This document shows, one piece after another, positions 1 to 9,635 of a stretch of DNA of 64,000 nt. Within the stretch, counting starts at the first letter, position 1. Every line of letters starts with the position of its first letter. The position numbers were made by a program, and so were the translations under genes. Below the pieces are notes generated by a model, which had not been told where the DNA came from, did no database searches, and saw only the letters and a program-made list of their open reading frames with translations. Source of the DNA: Burkholderia sp. TSV86. Its GTDB lineage: Bacteria; Pseudomonadota; Gammaproteobacteria; Burkholderiales; Burkholderiaceae. Where the stretch lies: positions 17,369-81,368 of the forward strand of contig NZ_LOWB01000131.1 in the NCBI RefSeq assembly GCF_001522865.1, written 5' to 3'.

Positions 1-741
1 ACAGGCATCGGCGTGCGAGGCGTCATTGCCGGCCGCTCATTGGCATTGGGCAACACCGCGATGATGCAGACTGATTCCGTATCGGTCGAGCCGCTCGCAA
101 AGGAAGCGGATGGCATGAGGGAGCAGGGTTCGAGCGTCATGTATATGGCGGTGGACCGACGTTTGGCCGGGCTCTTGGCGGTCTCGGACCCGATCAAGGC
201 GACGACGCCGGAAGCGCTCGCGACGTTGAAGGAAAATGGCATTCGAGTCGTGATGGCAACGGGCGACGGCGTGGCGACGGCCAAGGCCGTCGCCGGGAAA
301 CTCGGTGTCGATGAATTTCATGGCGAGGTCAAGCCGGCCGACAAACTCGATTTGGTGACGAAGTTTCAGCAAGCCGGGCACATCGTAGCGATGGCTGGCG
401 ACGGTATCAACGACGCACCGGCGCTGGCCAAGGCCGATGTGGGTGTTGCCATGGGAACGGGAACCGACGTGGCGATGAACAGCGCGCAGATCACCCTCGT
501 GAAGGGCGATTTGCGAGGTATCGCGCGTGCTCGCGAGCTGTCGGAAGCGACTGTCGCGAATATGAAACAGAACCTAGGTTTCGCGTTCGTCTACAACGCG
601 CTTGGCGTTCCGCTGGCGGCCGGCGTGCTTTATCCGGTCACCGGGCTATTGCTCTCGCCAATGATTGCCGCGCTTGCGATGAGTCTGAGTTCTGCGTCGG
701 TCATCTCGAATGCACTGAGGCTGCGCAATGCGAGGATTTAG
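1..741 (+). CDS. copA: Copper-translocating P1B-type ATPase, C-terminal part
   Basis: This is the 3' end of a heavy-metal P-type ATPase gene; the start lies before the window, and the frame is open from base 1. The visible part begins in the nucleotide-binding domain (TGIGVRG), then carries the hinge TGDG and the conserved [12 protein letters not shown] segment with the GTGTD that follows it, and ends with two membrane segments ([13 protein letters not shown] and [20 protein letters not shown]). The final MSLSSxSVxxNALRLR is typical of the CopA branch that exports Cu(I) from cytoplasm to periplasm. The DKTGT phosphorylation site and CPC motif must lie upstream and are not seen, so metal choice rests on overall likeness. 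The next genes are also metal-export genes. Confidence 0.9.
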   Translation, partial: TGIGVRGVIAGRSLALGNTAMMQTDSVSVEPLAKEADGMREQGSSVMYMAVDRRLAGLLAVSDPIKATTPEALATLKENGIRVVMATGDGVATAKAVAGKLGVDEFHGEVKPADKLDLVTKFQQAGHIVAMAGDGINDAPALAKADVGVAMGTGTDVAMNSAQITLVKGDLRGIARARELSEATVANMKQNLGFAFVYNALGVPLAAGVLYPVTGLLLSPMIAALAMSLSSASVISNALRLRNARI

Positions 742-805
742 GTCATTCGGTGACGTTGGCGTGGGATGTATCGTCTACCGCGGCAACGAGTGACGAGGAG
801 TGGCT

Positions 806-825
806 TATACTCCCCCCCACTATAT
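806..825. promoter_or_regulatory. Candidate RcnR/DmeR-type operator
   Basis: A run of seven C is flanked by near-inverted AT-rich arms (ATACT-C6-CACTAT). Operators of RcnR/FrmR-family repressors are known to be G/C tracts flanked by AT-rich inverted repeats, for example TACT-G6-N-AGTA. The site ends 12 bases before the start codon of the adjacent sensor gene, where a repressor could block the dmeR-dmeF transcript. The assignment is inferred from pattern and position. Confidence 0.55.
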
Positions 826-837
826 GAGGGAGCCGCC

Positions 838-1110
838 ATGAGCCACACAGTCAAGGAAAAGCAGAAGCTGCTGAATCGCGTCCGCCGTATCAAGGGACAG
901 GTCGAAGCGATCGAACGTGCGCTGGAAGAAGAGCGCGGCTGCAACGAAATCCTCCAGCGCATCACGAGCAGCCGCGGCGCGATGAACGGGCTGCTCGCGG
1001 TCGTGCTCGAGGATCACATCCGCAGCCATTTCGTCGACGCCGAGGGGCACGAAGACGAGGGCAGCGCGACCGAGCAATTGATCGAAGTCGTTCACAGCTA
1101 TTTCAAGTAA
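838..1110 (+). CDS. dmeR: RcnR/DmeR-type Ni/Co-responsive repressor
   Basis: A 90-residue all-helical metal-sensing repressor of the CsoR/RcnR/FrmR family. Residues His3, Cys35, His60 and His64 are all present, which is the four-residue nickel/cobalt fingerprint known for RcnR, rather than the Cys-His-Cys set of copper-sensing CsoR. The ATG at 838 was chosen because it puts His3 in place and is preceded by GAGGGAG; an upstream in-frame start would extend across the operator. The gene sits 12 bases before a CDF exporter and just behind a candidate C-tract operator, so it very probably represses itself and the exporter until Ni(II) or Co(II) binds. Confidence 0.88.
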   Translation: MSHTVKEKQKLLNRVRRIKGQVEAIERALEEERGCNEILQRITSSRGAMNGLLAVVLEDHIRSHFVDAEGHEDEGSATEQLIEVVHSYFK

Positions 1111-1122
1111 TCGGGGGCTGTG

Positions 1123-2466
1123 ATGAGCGAATTCAAGGACGCTGCATTCGGTGCGGGGCACGACCACATTTTTCTGGGAGCTGCGCACGAGGAGAACGAG
1201 CGCAAAACGTGGATGGTCATCGGGCTGTGCGCGGTCATGATGGTGGCCGAGATCGTCGGCGGGTCGATTTTCGGTTCGCTGGCGCTCATCGCCGACGGGC
1301 TGCACATGTCGACTCACGCCGGCGCGATGCTGATTGCCGCGCTTGCGTATACCTATGCACGCAAACACGCGAGCGATCCGCGTTTCGTATTCGGCACGGG
1401 CAAACTCGGCGACCTCGCAGGCTTCACGAGCGCGATCGTGCTCGCGATGATCGCGCTCGTGATCGGGTATGAGGCGGTCGCACGCTTGTTTGCTCCCGTT
1501 CCGATCCATTTCGGTGAAGCGATTCCGATTGCGGTTGCCGGCCTGCTCGTCAACATCGCGAGCGTCTGGTTGCTAAGCGGCGATCACCATGGCCATAGCC
1601 ACGGCCATCATCACGGGCATGCGCATGGCGGTCACGATGATCACGGGCACGAAGAGGAAGTGCACAAAATCTTCGATCAGCAGGGGGTATTGCTCGTATC
1701 GGTGTTCGAAGATGGCGTGCCGCCCGTGTTCCGCGTGGCGCCTGCCACGAACGATACGGCGTTCGTCGATGCGAATGCCGTATCGGTGACGACGATCCGC
1801 CCGGACGGCACCCGGCAAGAATTTGCGATGCAAAGCCGTGGCGGCTACCTGGAGTCGCTCGAGGTTATCCCCGAGCCTCATCAGTTCAGGGCCATCGTGC
1901 GCCTGAACGGCCGAGAGCACGAACTTGCGTTCGATGAACATGATCACGGCGCGTCTGCTGCGGCGGCGCGGGATCACAATATCCGCTCAGCGTACATTCA
2001 CGTGATTGCCGATGCGGCAGTATCGGTTCTGACGATCATTGGTCTGCTGCTCGCGCGTGCGTTTGGCTGGGTCTGGATGGATCCGCTCGCAGGTATCATC
2101 GGCGCGCTGGTGATCGCGAACTGGTCGTTCGGCCTGATGCGCGACACGGGCGGCATTCTGCTCGACATGAATTCGGATCGCCGGCTGGCAGACGGCGTGC
2201 GCGCCGCCATCGAAGGCAGCGGCGATCGGGTTAACGATCTGCACGTCTGGCGCCTCGGACCGGGGCATATGAGCGCGGTCGTTTCCGTTTCCACCGGCGA
2301 CACGGCGCGGGATTCGCGCTTCTATCACGGCCTGCTGCAACGCTTCAAGGATCTATCGCACGTGACCGTCGAGGTCGTTCCGGTTGCAGGGAGAAGCACA
2401 TCGTCATCCTCCGGCACGAGCAGCACCCAAACAGCGTACAGCCCCTTTGGGCCACAGGAGAATTGA
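1123..2466 (+). CDS. dmeF: CDF-family cation efflux protein, DmeF-type
   Basis: A 447-residue inner-membrane cation diffusion facilitator that exports divalent metal (likely cobalt or nickel) in exchange for protons. The transmembrane motif HMSTHAGAM (CDF HxxxD-like, here H and H) lies in TM2, and a second metal-site region IRSAYIHVIADAAVS follows in the later helices. A very His-rich loop starts near residue 150 (repeats of HGH/HHGHAHGG), and an inserted soluble segment of about 90 residues, typical of DmeF relatives, separates the two halves. The start at 1123 is the ATG of GTGATGAGC; the ribosome site is TCGGGGG. The sensor gene ends 12 bases upstream, so the two form one operon. Confidence 0.87.
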   Translation: MSEFKDAAFGAGHDHIFLGAAHEENERKTWMVIGLCAVMMVAEIVGGSIFGSLALIADGLHMSTHAGAMLIAALAYTYARKHASDPRFVFGTGKLGDLAGFTSAIVLAMIALVIGYEAVARLFAPVPIHFGEAIPIAVAGLLVNIASVWLLSGDHHGHSHGHHHGHAHGGHDDHGHEEEVHKIFDQQGVLLVSVFEDGVPPVFRVAPATNDTAFVDANAVSVTTIRPDGTRQEFAMQSRGGYLESLEVIPEPHQFRAIVRLNGREHELAFDEHDHGASAAAARDHNIRSAYIHVIADAAVSVLTIIGLLLARAFGWVWMDPLAGIIGALVIANWSFGLMRDTGGILLDMNSDRRLADGVRAAIEGSGDRVNDLHVWRLGPGHMSAVVSVSTGDTARDSRFYHGLLQRFKDLSHVTVEVVPVAGRSTSSSSGTSSTQTAYSPFGPQEN

Positions 2467-2670
2467 CGAATCCGTAACCGGTCAGCGTGCGCACAAGTTG
2501 CGCACGGCCGGCCCGCCGGCCACGATCCTCGGTCGGGCAGCTTCCGCTGCCGGCCACGCAGTTTGGATAACTCAACTTTCCTCCGTCATTTGCTCGCGCT
2601 TCTACGTCGCCGCGCCACACCATGCTTCCTCATTGCGCGTGACATGCAAGCATCACAGACTGCTTCCCGC

Positions 2671-3723
2671 TCAGGCGTCGACGACGTATGGCGGGTGCGA
2701 CCTGTCTGCCCACGCGTTCACGTTGTAACGTTCGGATGCGTGATGGAACCAGTAAACGCTCGAGATCCAGTTGCGCATGTTGAACACGCAATGCCGGACA
2801 GCGTCTGCAATTTCGGGCGGCAGATTCGCGCGATCCACTCGTTCCAGCGCCGCACGCTCGGCGAGCAGGAAATCCTCGACGCGTGTGATGACGCGCTCGC
2901 GAACTTCATCAATTGCATCGCCTACCGACAGTCCCCGATGCTTGATCAGCGTGATCCCGAGATTGTGTAGCTCACCGGCGGCCAGTTCCTTGCGGATCGA
3001 GCACAGATCGTTATACCAGCCCGCAAACTCTTGACTGGCCAGGCCCGCGCGACGGTATTCGCCCCACTGACGGATATCGGCCGGCAATGCGCGTCCCGCC
3101 GCGAGTTCGAGGCAATCGAGCCAGACGCGGTAGCCGAACGTGCCGGCCCGCAGCTTCACATAGTCGTCAATCGGCGGCACGTAGTTGTTGATACGCTCGC
3201 GATATTCGATATCGTAGGCGTGGATCACAGCGCGCAAGTGTTCCGCGATGCTCGTATTCCAGTGCTCGCTCATCAGCGCGTGAAAACGCAGCAGGCAATC
3301 GGCAAGCCCGCTAAGGAGCGGTTCGGCATCGTGCGAGTAGGCCGCTGGCGCGTCAACGACACGATATAGGGCGTCGCGCAGGGCCGCCCATCGGCCGTGT
3401 TGGTGATGAAACGCGTATCGGCCGTGCTTATCGTCCCACACGAAGAACCAGATACTGAGATCCGAGATCGCGCACAATGCGTCAAAGGGCGCACCGACTG
3501 AATAACTTGCTACTAATTCGGTGTAACGCAGCCCATCGGCCTGTGTTCCCACGACATCGACCGGCACCAGCCGATGCTCGAGCATCCAGCGACGGGAATG
3601 CTCACGCAACCTTAGCCCGTCTTCGTGATGCCGGAGGACGAACGCGCTCTCAACCAGCGGAATGGCAAATTCAGCCGGCACGGCACCCCAATGGCTCGCA
3701 GATTGCTGAATCGAAACGTCCAT
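2671..3723 (-). CDS. Class I terpene synthase (terpene cyclase)
   Basis: A 350-residue bacterial class I terpene synthase, soluble, expected to ionise a prenyl diphosphate and cyclise it. The second metal motif is clear: NDLCSIRKE near residue 230 matches NDxxSxxxE. A SERYNV near residue 325 is the C-terminal RY pair that binds diphosphate. The aspartate-rich motif is WDDKHGR near residue 95: it has the first two Asp but no third acidic residue, unlike DDxx(x)D/E. The ATG at 3723 was chosen over an upstream one because family N-termini begin close to it. No prenyltransferase or P450 neighbours are visible, so the product is unknown (a sesquiterpene or related compound is likely). The reading is firm for family, open for product. 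Confidence 0.85.
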   Translation of the reverse strand: MDVSIQQSASHWGAVPAEFAIPLVESAFVLRHHEDGLRLREHSRRWMLEHRLVPVDVVGTQADGLRYTELVASYSVGAPFDALCAISDLSIWFFVWDDKHGRYAFHHQHGRWAALRDALYRVVDAPAAYSHDAEPLLSGLADCLLRFHALMSEHWNTSIAEHLRAVIHAYDIEYRERINNYVPPIDDYVKLRAGTFGYRVWLDCLELAAGRALPADIRQWGEYRRAGLASQEFAGWYNDLCSIRKELAAGELHNLGITLIKHRGLSVGDAIDEVRERVITRVEDFLLAERAALERVDRANLPPEIADAVRHCVFNMRNWISSVYWFHHASERYNVNAWADRSHPPYVVDA

Positions 3724-4795
3724 GACAATCCCCGTGTTGTGGTCAAGTAAAAATATCAACGCTCGTTGATCGCCTCGTCGCCACAAATTTCAATCTCGAA
3801 AATCACCTGCGTCAAGCAAAGTTACGATCGCAACGCGGTACGGGCCCCATTGAGAAAGTTTGCTCGGTATCGCGCATCGCGCTGGCCCGGTTTTCTGGCT
3901 CCTCCGTGAATAAATTGCTGGTTGCGTCAAGGCTGTACCGGACATTCTTTCCTTCGCTCGTGACGGACAGCGTGATAACGCCTCACGCCTGTTTGCGGCG
4001 TCAGTGCGGCGCCGGTTCGCTGGGCACGGGCGTATTTAGTCCGGGTGAGCCGAGACGCCACAGCTTGGTGGCGAGTAGGATGAAGCCTTGACATAAGTAC
4101 ATCGAAGTATCGGCCGATGGAGCGCTAATATCATGGTCTATGCCGTCGCTGCTGACAGATAGATTTGTTGCAATGCGATATCCCGCGGCAGGCTTGACGT
4201 TGCAGGCCTGAGTGAGGTTCAACCGCAGATAGATATCGCTGCCGCGACCACGGCGGTGAATGTGGTAAACAGCAGCCTTGACGCGTTCGTTCACGGTTTC
4301 CAACGTGGCAGTCATTAAAGATCGGAAAACAGGCGACGGAGCGAGCATGTCGAAAAAGGGCAAGCCGGCACGGTTTCACGAATATCCGAAGAGGCTGCAT
4401 CACCATCAACGTGGTCACCTGATTGTGAATTCAGCGGATGACGGGCACTGTAAGCGCTTGCTGAATGTGACGGCCATGTCCGTTCGGTTCTTCATGGAAC
4501 CGGGTGTTGTCCAAATGCAGGATATCGGCGGCTACCTTGGATCGCACGGTCATCAGGGTGGATATGACTGCCGCCGGCAGGTTGATCATCAATGCGGACA
4601 TTCAAGCCAATCGTTGTCACTCACGAGCAATGGCCGTATCTTTTCGCAATGTCGTGCCGCCAATCCGGCTGGAGCGAGATTTTGTGCCCGGTTGCAACCC
4701 CATTGCTGCCGGCCGCCCACGCGAAATGCAATTACGCATTGCCGCCACGCGCGAAATTCCTTAACCAATGCAGCACTCCTATGGCGTAACGACTT
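3724..4795. other. Long intergenic stretch, one weak ORF
   Basis: About 1.1 kb between the terpene synthase and the ZIP transporter. Overlapping ORFs on both strands have no recognisable domain or ribosome site. The only candidate worth listing is the minus-strand ORF described separately. No insertion-sequence ends or RNA gene were seen. Confidence 0.5.
4001..4315 (-). CDS. Hypothetical protein, weak
   Basis: A 104-residue frame starting MTATLETVNERVKAAVYH, with balanced composition and no long low-complexity runs. No family was recognised. An upstream in-frame ATG at 4363 would lengthen it by 16 residues. The opposite strand is also open here, and neither start has a strong ribosome site. 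It is kept only because its composition looks more protein-like than the surrounding shadow frames. Confidence 0.25.
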   Translation of the reverse strand: MTATLETVNERVKAAVYHIHRRGRGSDIYLRLNLTQACNVKPAAGYRIATNLSVSSDGIDHDISAPSADTSMYLCQGFILLATKLWRLGSPGLNTPVPSEPAPH

Positions 4796-5521
4796 ATGAC
4801 TCCAACGGCCAAACTGGCATTGCTGACGATTCCGCCTGTCTTGGCGGCTTGCATGGGCTCCGTGGTCGCATCGTTGCGTGCCCCACGGCCAACGACGTCA
4901 AGCATCATTCAACACTTCGCGGGCGGTATCGTTTTTTCGGCTGCGGCGCTCGAGTTGCTACCCAAGGATCGCACCTATGCGACGGTTCCCGTGATCGTCG
5001 GATTCGCGTTGGGGCTTGTGTTGATGCTGGCGATCCGGACAATATCCGGCGTGATTGAGACACGGCTTCAACAGACGCGTCTACCCGTCAGCCTCATCAT
5101 CGTCACTGCGATTGATCTAGTTATCGATGGTCTCGTGCTCGGCATCGCGTTCTCTGCAAGCGACCAGACAGGCATCATCCTCACCATCGCGTTGACCTTG
5201 GAGGTGCTATTCCTTGCCCTTTCGGTCAGCGCAGCGCTAGCGGCCTCGGGAATCAGCCGCGCGCTTGCGATAATCATACCGATGGCGATTTCCGTGCTGC
5301 TAAGCTTGGCTGCAGTGGCGGGCACTGTGGCATTTTCGGGATTGCCGACGAATGTCTACGCAGCTCTACTGGGCCTTGGGACAGTCGCGCTGCTATATCT
5401 TGTAACCGAAGAGTTGCTGACAGAAGCACATGAAATACCGGAAACGCCGCTGGCGACTGCCGCCTTTTTTGTCGGCTTCATCGTGTTTTTTCTGATCGAG
5501 GGCTCAATCGGCGCAGCTTGA
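4796..5521 (+). CDS. ZIP-family divalent metal transporter
   Basis: A 241-residue, strongly hydrophobic protein with seven to eight membrane segments. The segment QHFAGGIVFSAAALELLP near residue 40 matches the ZIP pattern in which a histidine/glycine-rich start leads to a conserved proline, and AIDLVIDGLVLGIAFS near residue 105 matches the TM4 signature HxxxDGxxxG, with an Asp in place of the usual first His. TM5 has TLEVLFLALSVSAAL where HExP is common, so the classical HE pair is altered. ZIP proteins move Zn(II), Fe(II) or related ions into the cytoplasm. The altered site leaves the ion unknown. It stands alone between two gaps. Confidence 0.7.
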   Translation: MTPTAKLALLTIPPVLAACMGSVVASLRAPRPTTSSIIQHFAGGIVFSAAALELLPKDRTYATVPVIVGFALGLVLMLAIRTISGVIETRLQQTRLPVSLIIVTAIDLVIDGLVLGIAFSASDQTGIILTIALTLEVLFLALSVSAALAASGISRALAIIIPMAISVLLSLAAVAGTVAFSGLPTNVYAALLGLGTVALLYLVTEELLTEAHEIPETPLATAAFFVGFIVFFLIEGSIGAA

Positions 5522-6270
5522 TTGCGCGTGTCGCGGGTGTTTGCTCGGCAACGCAACGATGCTCGACGATCGAATTACCACGTGGTGGCGCGGGCTGGAT
5601 ACGCGTCGATCATGCGAGTTCCGTTGCCGAGGGCGGCTGCTTCGTTACGAAGAGCGGACCGGGAATCGACTGTGTGTTTGCACCACCGCCGGCTTTTGTC
5701 GTTATCCCGGATATTCATTGCGATGACCTGGTCGCTCGTTGTCAATTGCAACTGCTTCGTGAGTTTGCGCGATTGATACGAAGCTACCGGCCGGTCGCCA
5801 TGCGTCATGCGCGAAGCAGATTCTGCATAACGTTTATGCATGAGGGCGGCGAGCGTTGTTGTCGTTCAGCCTTGTGGATTGGTATCGAATGAGTGCAGCC
5901 GCGAATCGCGGTGTGCGTATCGATCGTTTCCCGGCCATCGACTACGTCTCGATTCCCATTTCGCACGTAGCGGGCGCCTTGGCTTTTCTTCACTGCTCGC
6001 GTGACGCCGTCATGCCTGAATCGGGTTGCCACCTCTCCCCAATTCTGGTTCAGAACCCGTTCTTCAGAGCGCATTCGAGATCACTGTCACCGCATCTATG
6101 ATGACGCGGAAATGACATTTTTGTCATTTGTTGCTCATCTCCGCGATGCGAATGCTTTCCAGAATCGGCAGCGCGTTCGGAAATTTCCCGCCCCGCCAGA
6201 GGTGGTAAAGCACGATACCGGAAGCCATCCGACGCATAAGACAACCACTGTGAACATTGGGGAGCGCACC
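5522..6270. other. Intergenic stretch, no gene recognised
   Basis: About 750 bases upstream of the porin. Short frames on both strands show no domain or ribosome site. A small inverted repeat TTCTG-GTT-CAGAA lies at 6043-6055. The 3' part probably holds the porin promoter and 5' leader. Confidence 0.5.
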
Positions 6271-7431
6271 TTGAACAAGCCATTTCGGTTCTTAATGCTG
6301 TCGGGCACTTTTCTCACAATCAGCCAAGCGGCCCAAGCGTCCGAAGTCACGCTTTATGGTCTGTTCGACACATCCTTGTCGTTTGTCTGGAACGCGAATG
6401 CGGAAGGCAAGAATCTCGTCGGTCTAGGCAACGGCAATCTGCTCGGCAACCGCTTCGGGGTGAAAGGAGTGGAGGATCTCGGTGGCGGACTGAAAGCGAT
6501 CTTCACGCTGGAAAACGGTTTCAACCCGAACACCGGTGCGCTTGGGCAAGGCAACCGGATGTTCGGCCGGCAGGCATTCGTTGGTCTCGAAAGCGCACGC
6601 TGGGGCACGCTGACGCTTGGCCGCCAATACGATTCCCTTGCCGACGTTGCGTGGCCGGTAACCGGCGATTTCTACTTCGGCAGCGTCTATTCGACGCCCG
6701 GCGACGTCGACAATTACGACACGTCGTCGCGTACCGACAACGCAGTGAAATACACGTCGCCCGTGATCGGTGGATTCCAGTTCGTCGGCATGTATGCGCT
6801 CGGCGGCGTGGCCGGCAAGAGCGGCGCCGGGCAAACCTGGTCGGTGGGTCTTTCGTACAGCAACGGTCCGGTCGATGTCGCGGGCGGCTATTACTACGCC
6901 GCGAATCATTCATCGCTCGCCAACGGTATCCGGACCGGCTGGAACGGCACATCGGACGGGACGTTCGACGGGTCGCTGGTCAACGGCGGCTACATCTCGG
7001 CGAAATCGATCAACATCGCGCGCGGCGCGTTGCGCTACAACTTCGCGCCATTCGCCGCCGGCATCGACTACAGCAATGCGCAGTACAAGGCCGATGCAAT
7101 GTCTGCGTTCCGCAGCACGCAGAAGTACGATACCGTGCGCGGCTTCTTCAACTATCAGGCGACGGCCAGCCTGCTCGTCGGCGTCGGCTACAGCTACACG
7201 CGCGCCCGCGGCGATACGAGCGCAACCTACCATCAGGTGTCTGCCGGTGCCGACTACGTGCTGTCGAAGCGCACCGATCTCTATGCGGTCGGTGCCTGGC
7301 AGCGTGCGAACGGCGAACAGCGCACGCTCGACGGACGTACACAAGTGGCGCAGGCTTCGATCGGTTCCTATGGTTACGGCGGAACGCGGACCCAAGGCAT
7401 CATCAATCTTGGGCTACGCCACCGCTTCTGA
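6271..7431 (+). CDS. Gram-negative outer-membrane porin (Porin_4 type)
   Basis: A trimeric beta-barrel porin of the beta-proteobacterial type, 386 residues including the signal peptide. The mature part begins SEVTLYGLFDTSL after the AQA cleavage site, and later shows the family landmarks GSRFGVKG-like (GNRFGVKGVEDLGGGLKAIF), GRQAFVGLES, TLGRQYDS and the C-terminal strand ending in phenylalanine (INLGLRHRF) needed for barrel insertion. The chosen start is TTG at 6271, preceded by GGGGAG; it places a normal signal peptide (NKPFRFLMLSGTFLTIS). Frames opening at earlier ATGs would add about 90 non-porin residues. The solute is unknown. Confidence 0.88.
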   Translation: MNKPFRFLMLSGTFLTISQAAQASEVTLYGLFDTSLSFVWNANAEGKNLVGLGNGNLLGNRFGVKGVEDLGGGLKAIFTLENGFNPNTGALGQGNRMFGRQAFVGLESARWGTLTLGRQYDSLADVAWPVTGDFYFGSVYSTPGDVDNYDTSSRTDNAVKYTSPVIGGFQFVGMYALGGVAGKSGAGQTWSVGLSYSNGPVDVAGGYYYAANHSSLANGIRTGWNGTSDGTFDGSLVNGGYISAKSINIARGALRYNFAPFAAGIDYSNAQYKADAMSAFRSTQKYDTVRGFFNYQATASLLVGVGYSYTRARGDTSATYHQVSAGADYVLSKRTDLYAVGAWQRANGEQRTLDGRTQVAQASIGSYGYGGTRTQGIINLGLRHRF

Positions 7432-8565
7432 TGCGTGTGCCGGCACTTGCGTTCCACGCATGACACAAATGGCCTCTTTTGATGAGGTTGGCGACGCAGC
7501 TAGCCGTTACGATTTTTGATGGCGCGGATGATTTTCGTGTCTGAGCCACGGCCGTGTGATGGACGCTGACGATTGCCAGGGATGGGGCGACGTCGTTGCT
7601 GCGAAAGATGCCGCGTTCGAAGTCATCACCGGCTGGGGCTGCGAATAGATCAACACGCTCGGCGGGTATGGACGCAGCGCGGCGGGTGCGTCCATCCGGA
7701 TCGCGGAATACGGGTACGCGATCCGGAGCCCCCAACTACAATCGTCGGTCGCCGTGGCGCGAACGCCGTCGGCCCGCAGGACCCGCACAATGTTTTATCC
7801 CCGGCGCCGGTCTCGGCGCATTCTCGTCCGCCAATGATTCCTTTTAATCGGAACATGAACCGCTTCGAATATAAGCAATAGATTCCCTTGAGCCTGACGA
7901 GCGGCCTCAGATAGCGCTTCTGTCACACCAGTGGGCAGAGCAATCGAAACTACATCCTCGACACCGGCTTGCGTTAGAGGTCGCGCAGGAAAAGCAGGCG
8001 CTGCGTGATTCATCCATTGAGCAGGCTGACGCGTAGCTTCGGTCACGAAGCGGTGCTCGGAACCGGCCCGTGCCCGATTGGAGAGCCCCAATCCCGTTTT
8101 TGACCGGATTCCATTGCGCGAATCCCGGGCAATGCTCAGACAATACCGGTGCGCAGCACGAGCAGGGTGCCGGTCAGCATTGCATGCTGGAGGCAGACGC
8201 CCCGGGGACGCCGTCGTCATGACCAACGGCGTTGACTTAGTACTCGGCATCGTGCCGAGCATGGCGGTGCTCGCCTCAGCCCGAATGCATGGCGGACGTG
8301 GTGGCGCCGGACGGAAAGCTCGAATGCGGGTAAGCTGATGCAGCGCAAGATGGCACGCTAAACACGGCGCGTGCGGCGGTCGACACGCCATGCATGGATA
8401 GTTGACGCACTTCGCATCCGGCTCGTCGCCGATTGTTACGCTGTGCCGAAGAAATCCCGAACGGCATGATCCAGGCAGCCTACTGCCGCGACAAATGACC
8501 CGCAGTCCGATCGGCGCGCGTCGTGCCGATTGCCTATCACTTACTCATCGATACGGAGCCTTTGG
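7432..8565. other. Long intergenic stretch, no gene recognised
   Basis: More than 1.1 kb between porin and hydrolase. Frames on both strands are open for up to 198 codons, but they are rich in Arg, Pro and Ala as expected for shadow frames in GC-rich DNA, and none has a good ribosome site or known domain. It may hold decayed genes. Confidence 0.45.
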
Positions 8566-9387
8566 ATGGACACGATCACGACGAAAGACGGCACGCGAAT
8601 CTTCTACAAGGATTGGGGCTCGGGGCGCCCGGTCGTGTTCTCGCACGGCTGGCCGCTGAACGCAGATGCGTGGGACGCGCAAATGCTGTTCCTCGCACGG
8701 CGTGGCTATCGGGTGATCGCGCACGACCGCCGTGGACACGGCCGCTCCGCGCAGCCGGCAGCGGGCAATGACATGGATACGTATGCGGACGATCTCGCCG
8801 CCTTGATTGGCGCGTTGGATTTGCGCAACGTGACGCTCGTCGGCCATTCGACGGGCGGCGGTGAAGTTTCGCATTATGTCGGCCGACATGGCTCGCAACG
8901 CATCGCGAAGGTTGTGCTGATCGGTGCAGTGCCGCCGATCATGCTGAAGACCGACGCGAACCCGGGCGGTCTGCCGATGGATGTGTTCGACGGCATTCGT
9001 AAGGGCGTCGCGGACAATCGCTCGCAGTTCTACCGAGATCTCGCGTTGCCGTTCTTCGGTTTCAATCGGCCGGGTGCCAAGGTGTCGCAAGGCACGATCG
9101 ACGCATTCTGGGCGCAGGGGATGACGGGCGGGATACTTGGTCAGTACGCGTGCGTGCGCGAATTTTCCGAAGTCGACTATACCGAGGATTTGACGAAAAT
9201 CGACGTGCCGACGCTGATCTTGCACGGTGATGACGATCAGATTGTGCCGATCGACGCGTCCGCGCGCTTGTCCGCGGCGATCATCAAACAAGCAACGCTG
9301 AAAGTGTATCCGGGCGGCTCGCACGGCATTTGTGTGACGCATGCCGACCAGGTCAATGCGGATTTGCTGGCGTTCCTCGAGGCGTGA
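8566..9387 (+). CDS. Alpha/beta hydrolase, non-haem chloroperoxidase/arylesterase type
   Basis: A 273-residue cytoplasmic alpha/beta hydrolase close to the cofactor-free chloroperoxidases, which are esterases that also form peracids. The oxyanion segment is [10 protein letters not shown], the nucleophile elbow GHSTGGG near Ser96, the acid in HGDDDQIVP and the histidine in [10 protein letters not shown]. The family signature [13 protein letters not shown] ([13 protein letters not shown]) is also present. Start ATG at 8566 follows CGGAGCC. Length is normal for the group. No partner gene is adjacent, so the natural substrate is not known. Confidence 0.88.
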   Translation: MDTITTKDGTRIFYKDWGSGRPVVFSHGWPLNADAWDAQMLFLARRGYRVIAHDRRGHGRSAQPAAGNDMDTYADDLAALIGALDLRNVTLVGHSTGGGEVSHYVGRHGSQRIAKVVLIGAVPPIMLKTDANPGGLPMDVFDGIRKGVADNRSQFYRDLALPFFGFNRPGAKVSQGTIDAFWAQGMTGGILGQYACVREFSEVDYTEDLTKIDVPTLILHGDDDQIVPIDASARLSAAIIKQATLKVYPGGSHGICVTHADQVNADLLAFLEA

Positions 9388-9635
9388 CGACGGTATCGAC
9401 AAGACAATCAGGCGTGGGTCGATGCCAAGCGTATCGAGCCACGCCTGGAGCGTTTTGATCTCGCGTTGACGTGACCCCGGATTGGCCATTGTTCCAGGCG
9501 AAATCAATTCGAGATAACTTGCCGACGCCGCCCGGAGTTGCCTTCGGCCGGTAATAATGGTTGCCCGTGACCCGTGTATTACATTTCATCATTAATCGGG
9601 AAGCTTGCCGCGGAATTCTGCCGGGCCCATTGCAG

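Noticed and set aside
7795..8391. A 198-codon minus-strand ORF between porin and hydrolase.
   Set aside because: No domain, no ribosome site, Pro/Ala/Arg-rich composition typical of a chance frame.
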